From VFJJ01 sp031362415 (GTDB taxonomy: Bacteria > Actinomycetota > Acidimicrobiia > IMCC26256 > VFJJ01): a stretch of 64,000 nt of DNA. The stretch is from positions 1-64,000 of the forward strand of contig JANLSK010000312.1 of the NCBI GenBank assembly GCA_031362415.1, read 5' to 3'. The position numbers and the translations under genes were made by a program. This document shows positions 42,566 through 51,414 of this stretch, one piece after another (within the stretch, counting starts at the first letter, position 1; every line of letters starts with the position of its first letter). Below the pieces are notes generated by a model that did not search any database, was not told the origin of the DNA, and was given only the letters and a program-made list of their open reading frames with translations.

Positions 42566-43363
42566 ATGGCTCGACTGCTGGAGAACAAGGTCGCGATCGT
42601 CACCGGAGCGGGCTCGGGCATCGGGCGGGCCACGGCGCTGCGGACGGCCGAGGAGGGGGCAGCCGTCGTGGTCGCCGACCTGAACCCGGCCGGGGCCGAG
42701 GAGACCGTTGCGCTCGTCGAAGCCGCGGGGGGCCGGGCCGTCGCCGTGCGGGTCGACGTGTCGGTCGAGGCCGACGTGGCCCGGATGGTGCAGGAGGCCG
42801 TCGACACCTACGGCGCTCTGCATCTCCTGCACAACAACGCGGCGAACGTGGCCATCGTGCCGCGCGACGTCGACGTGGTGAACCTCGACGTCGAGGTGTG
42901 GGACCAGTCGATGGCCGTGAACCTGCGGGGTCCCTTCCTGGGTTGCAAGCACGCCATCCCCCACATGCTCGCTGCCGGCGGCGGGGCGATCGTCAACACG
43001 TCGTCGACCGTCGGCCAGATCGGCGACCTGTCGCGGGTGGCCTACGGCGTGTCGAAGGCCGGCGTCGACTCGCTCACCCGCCACGTGGCGACCATCCACG
43101 GCAAGCAGGGGATCCGCTGCAACGCCATCGCTCCGGGGCCGATCTTCACCCCGGCGCTCGAGGCCAACATCCCCCGGGAGCAACTCGACGTCTTCGTGGG
43201 CAACCTGGTCACCCCGTACGCGGGGCAACCCCGCGACATCGCCGACATGGTCGTGTATCTGTTCAGCGATCAGGCCCGGTTCATCACCGGGCAGGTCATC
43301 AACGTCGACGGCGGCATGTGCATGCACACGCCCACCTTCGGCGAGTTCACCAAGGGAGCGTGA
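42566..43363 (+). CDS. SDR-family oxidoreductase
   Basis: The 265-residue SDR has KVAIVTGAGSGIGRATALRT near residue 8, VVADLNPAG (Asp after beta 2 favours NAD), LLHNNAANVAIVPRDVDVV near 88, catalytic Ser in NTSSTVGQIG and YGVSKAG near 160. It ends with VINVDGGMCMH. The next gene, also an SDR, starts 3 bp after its stop, and an N-acyl amino-acid deacylase and a P450 follow, so these four form a rightward operon. It diverges from the mycofactocin-type SDR across 117 bp. Confidence 0.88.
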   Translation: MARLLENKVAIVTGAGSGIGRATALRTAEEGAAVVVADLNPAGAEETVALVEAAGGRAVAVRVDVSVEADVARMVQEAVDTYGALHLLHNNAANVAIVPRDVDVVNLDVEVWDQSMAVNLRGPFLGCKHAIPHMLAAGGGAIVNTSSTVGQIGDLSRVAYGVSKAGVDSLTRHVATIHGKQGIRCNAIAPGPIFTPALEANIPREQLDVFVGNLVTPYAGQPRDIADMVVYLFSDQARFITGQVINVDGGMCMHTPTFGEFTKGA

Positions 43364-43366
43364 GCC

Positions 43367-44188
43367 ATGGGACGGGTTTCGGGGAAGGTCGCCATCGTCA
43401 CGGGCGGCGGGTCGGGGATCGGACGGGCGACGTGCGAGCTGCTCGCCCGTGAGGGCGCGGCCGTCGCCGTGGCCGACATCAACGAGGCCGCAGCAAAGGA
43501 GGTGGCCGACGGGATCGAAGCTGCCGGCGGTCGCGCGCTGGCGGTCGTCACCGACGTGGGCTCCGAGGAGTCGGTTGCCGCCATGGTGGCGTCGACGGTG
43601 GAAGCGTTCGGAGCGTTGCACATCCTGTTCAACAACGCGGCCGACACGTCGATCCACATGATGGTGAACGACGGACCGGTCCACACGATGGACGTCGACA
43701 TCTGGGACCACGCCATGCGCATCGACCTGCGCGGCGTCATGCTCGGCTGCAAGCACGCCATACCGCACATGATCGCGGCGGGCGGTGGGTCGATCGTCAA
43801 CACGTCCTCGAACCAGGCGCTGGCCGGCGACATGAGCCAGACGGCGTACGCCGCGGCCAAGGCCGGTATCAACACGCTGTCGATGTCGGTGGCCACCGCG
43901 TACGGTCGCGACGGCATCCGCTGCAACGTCGTCTCACCCGGGCTGATCTGGACGCCGGCGTCGCAGCGGGCCTGCCCGCAGGAGATCGTCGACGAGATCG
44001 TCAAGCACAGCTTGGTCCCCCGGGTCGGCCATCCCGACGACCTGGCGTACACGGTGCTGTTCCTGGCGTCCGACGAGTCGTCGTACATCACGGGCCACGT
44101 GATCAAGGTCGACGGCGGCCAACTCGCGCACCTCCCCCACTACGCGTTCATGAACGAGTCCGGGATGACGACGACCCATCAGGAGTGA
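43367..44188 (+). CDS. SDR-family oxidoreductase
   Basis: The 273-residue SDR shows KVAIVTGGGSGIGRATCELL, VAVADINEAAAKEVADGIEA, ILFNNAADTSIHMMVNDGP near residue 88, NTSSNQALAGDMSQTAYAAA then KAG for the Ser-Tyr-Lys triad, and VIKVDGGQLAH at the end. It is about half identical by eye to the preceding SDR, so the two look like a tandem duplication that diverged. AAGGGAG lies 9 bp upstream of the ATG. Its stop overlaps the GTG of the deacylase (GTGA). Confidence 0.88.
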   Translation: MGRVSGKVAIVTGGGSGIGRATCELLAREGAAVAVADINEAAAKEVADGIEAAGGRALAVVTDVGSEESVAAMVASTVEAFGALHILFNNAADTSIHMMVNDGPVHTMDVDIWDHAMRIDLRGVMLGCKHAIPHMIAAGGGSIVNTSSNQALAGDMSQTAYAAAKAGINTLSMSVATAYGRDGIRCNVVSPGLIWTPASQRACPQEIVDEIVKHSLVPRVGHPDDLAYTVLFLASDESSYITGHVIKVDGGQLAHLPHYAFMNESGMTTTHQE

Positions 44189-45879
44189 GCGTGACATCGA
44201 GCGCCATCGGGGCCAGCTCCGGCCGGGAAGCCGTTCTCCGGGGTGCGGCCGTGGTCGACGGGACGGGCGGCGCGGCGCGGCGGGTTGACGTGCACGTCGG
44301 CGGCGACGGTCGTATCGCAGCAATCGGACCCGACCTGGCGGTCGGCGGAGCCAAGACCGTCGACCTCGACGGGCTCGTCCTGGCGCCGGGTTTCATCGAC
44401 CCGCACACGCACTACGACGCCCAGGTGCTCTGGGACCCCGACCTCTCACCGTCGTCGTGGCACGGGGTCACCACGGTCGTGATGGGCAACTGCGGCTTCG
44501 GGGTGGCGCCGTGCCGGCCCTCGGGGCGCGACACCATCATGCGCACGCTCGAGAACGTCGAGGGGATGCCCCTGGCTGCTCTCGAAGCCGGGATCAGGTG
44601 GGACTTCGAGAGCTTCCCCGAGTATCTCGATGCCGTCGACCGTCGCCCCAAGCGCATCAACTGCGCGGTGATCGCCGGCCACACGCCGTTGCGCTTCTTC
44701 GTGATGGGCGACGAGGCCACCGAGCGCGAGGCGACCCCGGCCGAGCTGGACGAGATGCGGGCTTTACTGTCCGACTCTGTCGCGGCTGGGGCCGTGGGTT
44801 TCTCCACGACCCGATCGGCCGGGCACTACGGGGCCTGGGGCCGCCCCGTGCCATCGCGGGCGGCGTCGCTCGGAGAGCTGTGGACCCTGTGCGGTGTGTT
44901 GGGCGAGCATGGCTGGGGCACCGTCGAGGCGGCCTGGGGGCCCGACTTTCACGTCGAGGAAGCGCCGCGACTGGCTGCCGACATCGGCCGGCCCGTGTCA
45001 TGGGCCGCGATCATGACGCAAAGCTCGAAGCCGTCGTACGCACCCGACATCGCAGCCCGGGTAGCCGAGCTCGGCGGCGAGGTCTACCCGCAGATCAGCT
45101 GCCGCCCGATCGTCGTGCAGATCGCGCTGAGCGACCCCTTCCCGTTCGCCAACGTTCCGGCCTTTTCCGAGATCCTGGGGCTCGCGCACGATGAGCGGGC
45201 ACCACGGTATGCATCCGAATCCTGGAGGGTTCCCGCTCGGTCAGCCGTTCGCGAGCTGTGGGGCGCCATGCTCGAGACAGCCGTGGTGGCCGAGTCGGAG
45301 CTGCACCTCGAGCTCGTCGACGGGCCGACGCTGGGGACCATGGCCATAGCCCAGGGCATCGATCCGCTCGACGTGATGGTCGACCTGGCGTTGGCCGAGG
45401 GCCTGGCCACGCGCTTTCGGGTCACGATGATCAACGACAGCGAAGACCAGATCGCTGCGCTGTTGCGCCAACCTCGCCTGCTGCTCGGGCTCTCCGATGC
45501 CGGCGCCCACACCAGCCAACTGTGCGACGCCAACTACTCCACGTGGCTCCTGCAGCGCTACGTGCGCGAGCGGGCCGACATCTCCCTCGAGCTCGCCGTG
45601 TGGAGGCTCACCGGCCACATCGCATCGGTCTACGGACTCACGGGTCGAGGGATGATCGCCCCGGGGAACGTTGCCGACCTGGTGGCGTTCGATCCCGCGA
45701 CGGTGGGAACGGGCCCGCTCCAACGGATCCACGATTTTCCCGGGGGCGCCGATCGTCTCGTCGCTCCCAGCACTGGGATCGAGCGCGTGTGGGTGGGAGG
45801 AGTACCCACCCGTCGCGATGGGCGCGAGCTGGCCCTCGAAGGCCAGTATCCCGGTGTGCTGATACGCGGCGGCCGTTGA
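44185..45879 (+). CDS. N-acyl-D-amino-acid deacylase (amidohydrolase superfamily)
   Basis: The 564-residue enzyme has the D-aminoacylase/dihydroorotase-type barrel. VLRGAAVVDGTGG is the N-terminal beta-sandwich, LAPGFIDPHTHYDAQVLWDP near residue 65 holds two metal His, GVTTVVMGNCGFGVAP near 95 the bridging Cys, and LGLSDAGAHTSQLCDANYST near 435 the catalytic Asp. RGMIAPGNVADLVAFDP closes the barrel. It should hydrolyse an N-acylated amino acid or a cyclic amide. The GTG at 44185 overlaps the SDR stop; AGGAG lies immediately upstream, so the GTG two codons later is equally possible. Confidence 0.85.
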   Translation: MSVTSSAIGASSGREAVLRGAAVVDGTGGAARRVDVHVGGDGRIAAIGPDLAVGGAKTVDLDGLVLAPGFIDPHTHYDAQVLWDPDLSPSSWHGVTTVVMGNCGFGVAPCRPSGRDTIMRTLENVEGMPLAALEAGIRWDFESFPEYLDAVDRRPKRINCAVIAGHTPLRFFVMGDEATEREATPAELDEMRALLSDSVAAGAVGFSTTRSAGHYGAWGRPVPSRAASLGELWTLCGVLGEHGWGTVEAAWGPDFHVEEAPRLAADIGRPVSWAAIMTQSSKPSYAPDIAARVAELGGEVYPQISCRPIVVQIALSDPFPFANVPAFSEILGLAHDERAPRYASESWRVPARSAVRELWGAMLETAVVAESELHLELVDGPTLGTMAIAQGIDPLDVMVDLALAEGLATRFRVTMINDSEDQIAALLRQPRLLLGLSDAGAHTSQLCDANYSTWLLQRYVRERADISLELAVWRLTGHIASVYGLTGRGMIAPGNVADLVAFDPATVGTGPLQRIHDFPGGADRLVAPSTGIERVWVGGVPTRRDGRELALEGQYPGVLIRGGR

Positions 45880-45912
45880 CCGCTGGCGACGACATTCCTC
45901 GGGAGCGGGGCG

Positions 45913-47097
45913 ATGAGCGTCACGTGGGACCCGTTCGACACGGCGATCGACACCGACCCGTACCCGGTGTGGAAGCAGCTGCGCGACGAGCAACCGTTGT
46001 ACCGCAACGAGGAGTACGACTTCTGGGCGCTGAGCCGCTACGACGATGTCGCGGCCGCACACCGGAGCCCGATCGTGTTCAGCTCCGCGCACGGGACCGT
46101 GCTCGAGATCATGTCGCCCACGCCCTATCCGCCGGGCAACATCATCTTCCAGGACCCGCCGGGCCACACGACCCTGCGAACGCTCGTGTCGAGGGCCTTC
46201 ACGCCCCGTCGGGTGTCGGGGCTCGACGTTCGCATCCGGGAGCTGTGCGCCGAGCTGCTCGACCCGTTGGTGGGCGCGGGATCGTTCGATTTCATCACCG
46301 ACTTCGCCCAGCAGCTCCCGTCGCTGGTGATCTCCGCGCTGCTCGGGGTCCCCGATGACGACCGCGAGGAGGTGCGTCACCACATCGACATGGTGTTCCA
46401 CCTCGAGCCGGGCAAAGGCATGATCAACGACATCTCGTTCGGGGCCCAGATCTGGCTCCACGAGTACCTCTCGGCGCTGCTGGCCGAGCGCAGGCGAGCA
46501 CCATCCGACGACCTGCTGAGCGGACTCGTCCAGGCCGAGATCGCCGACGAGTCGGGCGAGCTGCGTCGGCTCACCACCGACGAGGCGGCGGGGTTCGCCA
46601 ACCTGCTCGTCAGCGCCGGCACCGAGACCGTGGCGCGGCTGCTCGGGTGGGCCTGCATCGTCCTCGACGCCCATCCCGACCAGCGGGCCCAACTCGCCGC
46701 CGACGCGTCGCTGGTGCCCGGGGCGGTCGAGGAGCTGCTGCGCTACGAGCCGCCGTCGCCCGTCCAGGGCCGGTGGCTCACCAAGCCCGTCGAGCTGCAC
46801 GGCACCGTCCTTCCCCCGGGTTCACGGATCCTGCTCCTGACCGGGGGCGCAGGGCGTGACGAGCGGGCATATCCCGAGCCCGATCGTTTCGACGTGCACC
46901 GGGAGCTGGGCCAGCACGTGTCGTTCGGGCTGGGAATCCACTTCTGCGTGGGCGCGGCGCTGGCCCGGTTGGAGGGTCGGATCGGCATCGAGGAGGCGCT
47001 GGCCCGCTTCCCCCGCTGGGAGGTCGACCTCGACCGGGCCGTCCAGCAGCACACGAGCACGGTACGCGGCTACTCCTCGATACCCGTGCGGATCTGA
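45913..47097 (+). CDS. Cytochrome P450
   Basis: The 394-residue monooxygenase keeps all P450 marks: SAGTETVARLLGWA near residue 235 is the I-helix oxygen-activating motif, EELLRYEPPSPVQGRWLTKP near 275 the ExxR region, and HVSFGLGIHFCVGAALARLE near 340 the heme loop with its axial Cys. It is soluble (no membrane anchor) and needs ferredoxin partners, which are not seen here. GGAGCGGGG precedes the ATG. It ends the SDR-SDR-deacylase-P450 run. A role in breakdown of a xenobiotic or steroid-like amide is inference. Confidence 0.92.
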   Translation: MSVTWDPFDTAIDTDPYPVWKQLRDEQPLYRNEEYDFWALSRYDDVAAAHRSPIVFSSAHGTVLEIMSPTPYPPGNIIFQDPPGHTTLRTLVSRAFTPRRVSGLDVRIRELCAELLDPLVGAGSFDFITDFAQQLPSLVISALLGVPDDDREEVRHHIDMVFHLEPGKGMINDISFGAQIWLHEYLSALLAERRRAPSDDLLSGLVQAEIADESGELRRLTTDEAAGFANLLVSAGTETVARLLGWACIVLDAHPDQRAQLAADASLVPGAVEELLRYEPPSPVQGRWLTKPVELHGTVLPPGSRILLLTGGAGRDERAYPEPDRFDVHRELGQHVSFGLGIHFCVGAALARLEGRIGIEEALARFPRWEVDLDRAVQQHTSTVRGYSSIPVRI

Positions 47098-47225
47098 CCG
47101 GCTCGCCGAGTCGCACGCCGGGTCGAGTCGCGCGCTCGCCCGGTCAGCGGGATCGGTCACGCTCGAGTCGGGAACTCGGGGCGTCTCCCTGTCGTCTGAG
47201 GGGGCACACCTACGAGGAGCGCTCC

Positions 47226-48695
47226 ATGAACCGGCACCTCCTGCTCGCCCCGTCGCTCGCCGCCCTGCTCCTCGCCGCGTCCTGCGGTGGCGGCGAGGGT
47301 GACGACGGCGACTCGTCCGCCCGATCCGATTCGGCCACCGCGACTGCCGGGGATGGTGGCGCTCCCGGGGACCCGGGATCCTCCGAGGCCGAGGCGACGA
47401 TCGCGCCTACCGGCTGGTTCGACTATGACGCCGGCGAGCCGTGGGAGGGCGACGGCTCGGGCTCGGCGGGCTCCGAGGTCGACGGAGTCATGGTTGGGGA
47501 CGTCGCGTCCAGCCACGAGAGCGCGGCCTCCGCGACCACGACCGCAGTCGCCAGCGAGGCCTTCGACAGTCCGACGGCCGGGCCCGCGCTGGCGCCAGCC
47601 CCGGTCCCCGACTCGGGCGGACCGACCACACCCGTCGTTCAGGGGCCGCTCCAAGCGGGATCGGTCGACGACAACGCCACCTGGGCTGACTACCTGGCCT
47701 ACCGAGAGGAGTTCGCCTCCTTCGGGATCGCCGTGCACGACGTCGACGTGAGCGACCGGCGGATCGTCACCGTGGTCGACCGTGACGGCATCCCGGTACG
47801 CGGGGCGGTGCTGTCGTTCACGGCCGATCGGGCCGACATGACCCCGATCGTCCGGACGACCTTCGCAGACGGTCGCACGGTGTTCTTCCCGTCGGCCCAC
47901 CTCGCCGCCTCGGCCGGCGACTGGACGGCCACCGTGATGTTCGGCGACGTGTCGGGCACCGTCCACATCGGCTCTGACGACGCGATCCACGATTACCAGG
48001 TGACGCTCGACGTGTCGGCGACAACGGCGACCGTCCCCCTCGACGTGATGTTCCTCCTCGACGCCACAGGCAGCATGGGCGACGAGATCGACCGCCTCAA
48101 GACCTCGATCGCCCAGGTGTCGGAACGGGTCAAGGCCCTCGAGTCACACCCCGACGTCCGCTTCGGGATGACCGTCTACCGAGACCGCGGTGATGTGTTC
48201 GTGACCCGCTCCTTCGATCTGACGGCCGACATCAGCGCGTTCGCGACAGCCCTCGATCTTGTCGAGGCCGGAGGCGGTGGCGACACGCCGGAGTCCTTGA
48301 ACGCCGGGCTCCACGACGTGGTGAACGTTCCATCGTGGCGCCCGGCCGCGGCCGGCGCGGTCCGGCTGGTGTTCCTCGTGGCCGACGCCGCGCCGCACCT
48401 CGACTACCAGGACGACACCGACTACGCCGTCGAGATGCAAGCTGCCGCGGAGGCCGGGATCAAGGTCTTCCCCATCGCGTCCAGCGGGCTCGACGACCAG
48501 GGTGAGTACATCTTCCGTCAGATCGCCCAGCACACGATGGGCCGCTTCGTGTTCCTCACCTATGGCGCCGGCGGTGCGCCCACACCCGGCACCGAGACCG
48601 ACCTCCACGTCGAGGGCTACGAGGTGCTCTCGCTCGACGATCTGGTGGTCCGCCTCGTGGCCGAGGAGCTCGGCGACCGAGCGGGTCGGCAGTAG
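47226..48695 (+). CDS. VWA-domain surface lipoprotein
   Basis: The 489-residue precursor has a lipoprotein signal (LLLAPSLAALLLAAS then Cys 20, followed by GGGEGDDGD) and a low-complexity acidic Ala/Ser/Thr linker to about residue 145. A small beta domain (IVTVVDRDGIPVRGAVLSFT) near 180 looks like a carboxypeptidase-regulatory/Ig fold. The von Willebrand A domain starts LDVMFLLDATGSMGDEIDRL near 275, a MIDAS-like metal site (DxTGSM, where the canonical motif is DxSxS), with GGGDTPESLNAGLHDVV near 350 as its second loop. It probably binds a ligand or partner outside the cell. GAGGAG lies upstream of the ATG. No neighbour indicates the partner. Confidence 0.8.
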   Translation: MNRHLLLAPSLAALLLAASCGGGEGDDGDSSARSDSATATAGDGGAPGDPGSSEAEATIAPTGWFDYDAGEPWEGDGSGSAGSEVDGVMVGDVASSHESAASATTTAVASEAFDSPTAGPALAPAPVPDSGGPTTPVVQGPLQAGSVDDNATWADYLAYREEFASFGIAVHDVDVSDRRIVTVVDRDGIPVRGAVLSFTADRADMTPIVRTTFADGRTVFFPSAHLAASAGDWTATVMFGDVSGTVHIGSDDAIHDYQVTLDVSATTATVPLDVMFLLDATGSMGDEIDRLKTSIAQVSERVKALESHPDVRFGMTVYRDRGDVFVTRSFDLTADISAFATALDLVEAGGGGDTPESLNAGLHDVVNVPSWRPAAAGAVRLVFLVADAAPHLDYQDDTDYAVEMQAAAEAGIKVFPIASSGLDDQGEYIFRQIAQHTMGRFVFLTYGAGGAPTPGTETDLHVEGYEVLSLDDLVVRLVAEELGDRAGRQ

Positions 48696-48798
48696 CGAGC
48701 CGGCCGGGCTCGCCGAGCTCGACCCGCTCGACCCGTCGGCACTCGACCCGTCGCGCGGTGTCGAGCCTGTAGGGTGCGAGCTGACGAAGGGAAACCCC

Positions 48799-48915
48799 AT
48801 GCCGAGCAAGACCCCGCAAAAGCCCAACTCCGCCAAGAAGGCGGAGAAGACCCTCAAAGAGAAGCGCCAGGACAAGAAGGCCAAGTCCAATGCCAAGAAG
48901 GGGCTCGGGATCTAG
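48799..48915 (+). CDS. 38-residue lysine-rich small protein
   Basis: The ORF encodes MPSKTPQKPNSAKKAEKTLK followed by EKRQDKKAKSNAKKGLGI: 14 lysines in 38 residues, no acidic patch and a likely single helix. A GAAGGG Shine-Dalgarno lies 9 bp before the ATG. Very similar short Lys-rich proteins recur in actinobacterial genomes, so I consider it real. A nucleic-acid or ribosome-associated role fits the charge but is not shown. It sits alone between the VWA gene and a convergent glycoside hydrolase. Confidence 0.7.
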   Translation: MPSKTPQKPNSAKKAEKTLKEKRQDKKAKSNAKKGLGI

Positions 48916-49037
48916 ATCTGATCGGGGTCAGGCCGAGGTCTGATCGCCGGTCGATCGCCGCCAGCAAGCCCTCACGGTCGGCGACGGCTTCACGCTGCCG
49001 CCGGGACGGACCGGGACCAGGCCGTCCCGCTCGCCGA

Positions 49038-50240
49038 TCACCGCGGCGACACCCCGAGCTCCAGGTAGCGTGCGTACAGCCGACGCACGTGCATCCTGCG
49101 GTCGGCGGTGAACTCGGCCACGTCGATGTCGATCCAGGGCGGCGCGCCCGGGGGCGACGTTCGGGCGCGATCTCGACGAGCTGTCAGTGCAGCCACGGCC
49201 GGCTTGGGCGAGCCATCGGCCCGCCACAACCCGAAGGTTCGCTCGTGTACCGCCTCGTCGAACGGCGGGTGGTCGTGGAGCGTCGGCGCATAGTCGGTGA
49301 AGCACCAGAGCAGCGCTCCGATGCACCCCACGTCGAGCAGGTTGTCGAGCACCGCTGCGGTGTACTCGGCGGCGTCGGTCTCGTCGACGAGCATCGGGTG
49401 CGCAGCCCCGCCCGCGGATGAGGTGGGGAGCCCGAACTCCTCGAAGAGGATCGGAGCGCCGCCGGCGAGCCAGCCCGTCACCAGGGCCAGGAACGGCACG
49501 ACGTGAGGATCGGTCGGTCCGCTCGCCCAGTCGGCGTAGATCGGGTAGCCGTGCATGCACACGACATCGCACCACCGGGCGGCCTCGGCGGGGCCGATGA
49601 GACGGTCGTCCTCGAGGTCCTCCATGTGGATCCCGATCGTGATCGGGCGGCCCGGATCGCCGGCTCGGAGCGTGCCCGTCATGACCTCCAGCCACCGCTG
49701 CGCCGACTCCTGGTCGGGCGGAATCGTGCAGTTGGAGTTCTCGTTGCCCAGGTCCCAGGCCCACACCGCCGGGTGCCCACGCAGCGCATGGGCCGTAGCA
49801 GCGGCGAGTCGAGCCTGCGCGGCCACCACCTCCGGGTCCCCGTACCAGTTCCGCATTCCCGTGGCCCGGGGTGCGACCGCGCCTGCCGAGACGATACGAA
49901 AGCGTCGATCGCCCCCGGTTCCACCGGTGGCCCAACCCGGGATGTAGTTCACACCGCTCATGTGGCCGGTGAACAGGGTCACGATCAGCTCGACACCGGT
50001 CTCCAGAGCGGCGTCGGCTGCGTCGACAAGGTTGGCGAGCACTCGGGCGTCGATGTCCCGGGCGGTGGGTTGGATGTCTTCCCAGCGCAGGAACACGCGA
50101 ACGGTGTCGAGGCCGGCGGAGGCGATACGGCGGAAATCGTTGCGGGTTCCAGCGGGGTCGTACCGGCGCAACCAGTCCATGGCCACGCTCGACGGCCAAT
50201 AGTTCACGCCGAGGCGAAAGCGATCTGTGAGCTCAGGCAC
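49038..50240 (-). CDS. GH5-like glycoside hydrolase (mannanase/cellulase clan A)
   Basis: The 400-residue TIM-barrel enzyme starts FRLGVNYWPSSVAMDWLRRY. Key residues: VRVFLRWEDIQPTARDID near 47, the acid/base Glu in WAWDLGNENSNC near 165, and the nucleophile Glu in PILFEEFGLPTSS near 265; GALLWCFTDY near 310 is the substrate-stacking strand. There is no signal peptide, so it acts inside the cell. The GTG start overlaps the stop of the upstream glycosyltransferase by 8 bp. Together they may trim and build a glycan or glycolipid. Confidence 0.8.
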   Translation of the reverse strand: MPELTDRFRLGVNYWPSSVAMDWLRRYDPAGTRNDFRRIASAGLDTVRVFLRWEDIQPTARDIDARVLANLVDAADAALETGVELIVTLFTGHMSGVNYIPGWATGGTGGDRRFRIVSAGAVAPRATGMRNWYGDPEVVAAQARLAAATAHALRGHPAVWAWDLGNENSNCTIPPDQESAQRWLEVMTGTLRAGDPGRPITIGIHMEDLEDDRLIGPAEAARWCDVVCMHGYPIYADWASGPTDPHVVPFLALVTGWLAGGAPILFEEFGLPTSSAGGAAHPMLVDETDAAEYTAAVLDNLLDVGCIGALLWCFTDYAPTLHDHPPFDEAVHERTFGLWRADGSPKPAVAALTARRDRARTSPPGAPPWIDIDVAEFTADRRMHVRRLYARYLELGVSPR

Positions 50241-51246
50241 CGTCGAGCACCCGCTCGTAGACGGCCAGGTACTCGTTCACCATGCGATCGCGTCCGAACC
50301 GCTCAACGGTAAGAGTCCGAATCTGCCCACGGTCGAGCGATCCGACTCGCTCCGGCGCCAGCGCCAGCGCCGCTCCCTCGATGTCGTGGACAACGAAGCC
50401 GGTGACGCCGTCGTCGATGAGCTCGCGCATCGAGCCCCGGTCAAACGCCACCACCGGCGTGCCACAGGCCATCGCCTCGACCACGCTGAATCCGAACGGC
50501 TCGTCGAAGCCGATCAGGTGCAGCAGCGCCAGCGCGCCACCAAGCAGCTCCGAGCGCTGATCGGGACCCACCGGACCGATGAATCGGACCCTTTCCCCGT
50601 CGATGCGGGGCGCCACCTCGTCATCGAAGTACCGCTGGTCCTGGATGATCCCCGCCATCACGAGCGCCACGCCGGCGCGTGCTGCAGCGCCGATGGCCTC
50701 CACGGCACCTTTGTCGGGGTGGATCCGGCCGAAGAACAGCGCGTAGCCGCCCGGCGCCGGGTGCAGGGTGAAGGCGTCGGTGTCGATGCCGTGGTGAATG
50801 GTGGCGGCGTAGTCGAGGCGCGGATGGCGGTCGGACGCGCTGATCGCCACGTAGGCCGTGGCGCCGTTGTACTTCTCGTACACCTGGAGGATCCGCGGTG
50901 ACGAGAACCCGTGGATGGTCGTGAGGATCGGTGTGGCCACCAGACCGGAGTAGGTGAGCGGCAGGAAGTCGAACCCGTTGTGGATGAGGTCGAACTCGTG
51001 GGCCCGTTCGAAAACCTGGGCGATGTGCAGGCACTCGGCGACCTTGGGCTCGACGTCGGGATCTTCCGACCAACCATGGGCGACGACCGACGCCAGGCGG
51101 GCGTCGGTCACCGAGTCGGCCGACGCGAACAGCGTCACATCGACACCCCGAGCGACGAGGCCCTCGGTCAGCAACGATGCGAACAGCTCCCATGGTCCGT
51201 AGTGGCGCGGGGGAACCCGCCAGGAGATGGGGGCGAGGACGGCCAC
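50233..51246 (-). CDS. GT4-family glycosyltransferase
   Basis: The 337-residue GT-B enzyme begins VAVLAPISWRVPPRHYGPWE, the glycan-acceptor loop of a GT4 subgroup. FFGRIHPDKGAVEAIGAAAR near residue 170 is the donor-domain start, and DEPFGFSVVEAMACGTPVVA near 245 the EX7E donor-binding motif (Glu at each end). The GTG at 51246 directly precedes conserved sequence; a TTG at 51282 is possible. It heads a two-gene leftward unit and diverges from a second GT4 gene across 168 bp, which likely holds both promoters. Confidence 0.85.
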   Translation of the reverse strand: MAVLAPISWRVPPRHYGPWELFASLLTEGLVARGVDVTLFASADSVTDARLASVVAHGWSEDPDVEPKVAECLHIAQVFERAHEFDLIHNGFDFLPLTYSGLVATPILTTIHGFSSPRILQVYEKYNGATAYVAISASDRHPRLDYAATIHHGIDTDAFTLHPAPGGYALFFGRIHPDKGAVEAIGAAARAGVALVMAGIIQDQRYFDDEVAPRIDGERVRFIGPVGPDQRSELLGGALALLHLIGFDEPFGFSVVEAMACGTPVVAFDRGSMRELIDDGVTGFVVHDIEGAALALAPERVGSLDRGQIRTLTVERFGRDRMVNEYLAVYERVLDGA

Positions 51247-51414
51247 TCGCAGGGGGCGGCCCCGTGGTGCAAGGGGTGTCAACCCGACCGACCGTACCAG
51301 TGCGAGCTGACGAACTCCGAGCGCGAACGCACGGTCCGGGGCCGGCTTCGGACCGTCGCATGACGCTTCGGCCCCGTTTCGGTGACGGCCCGGTGCGGGT
51401 AGAACGGCCGAACC

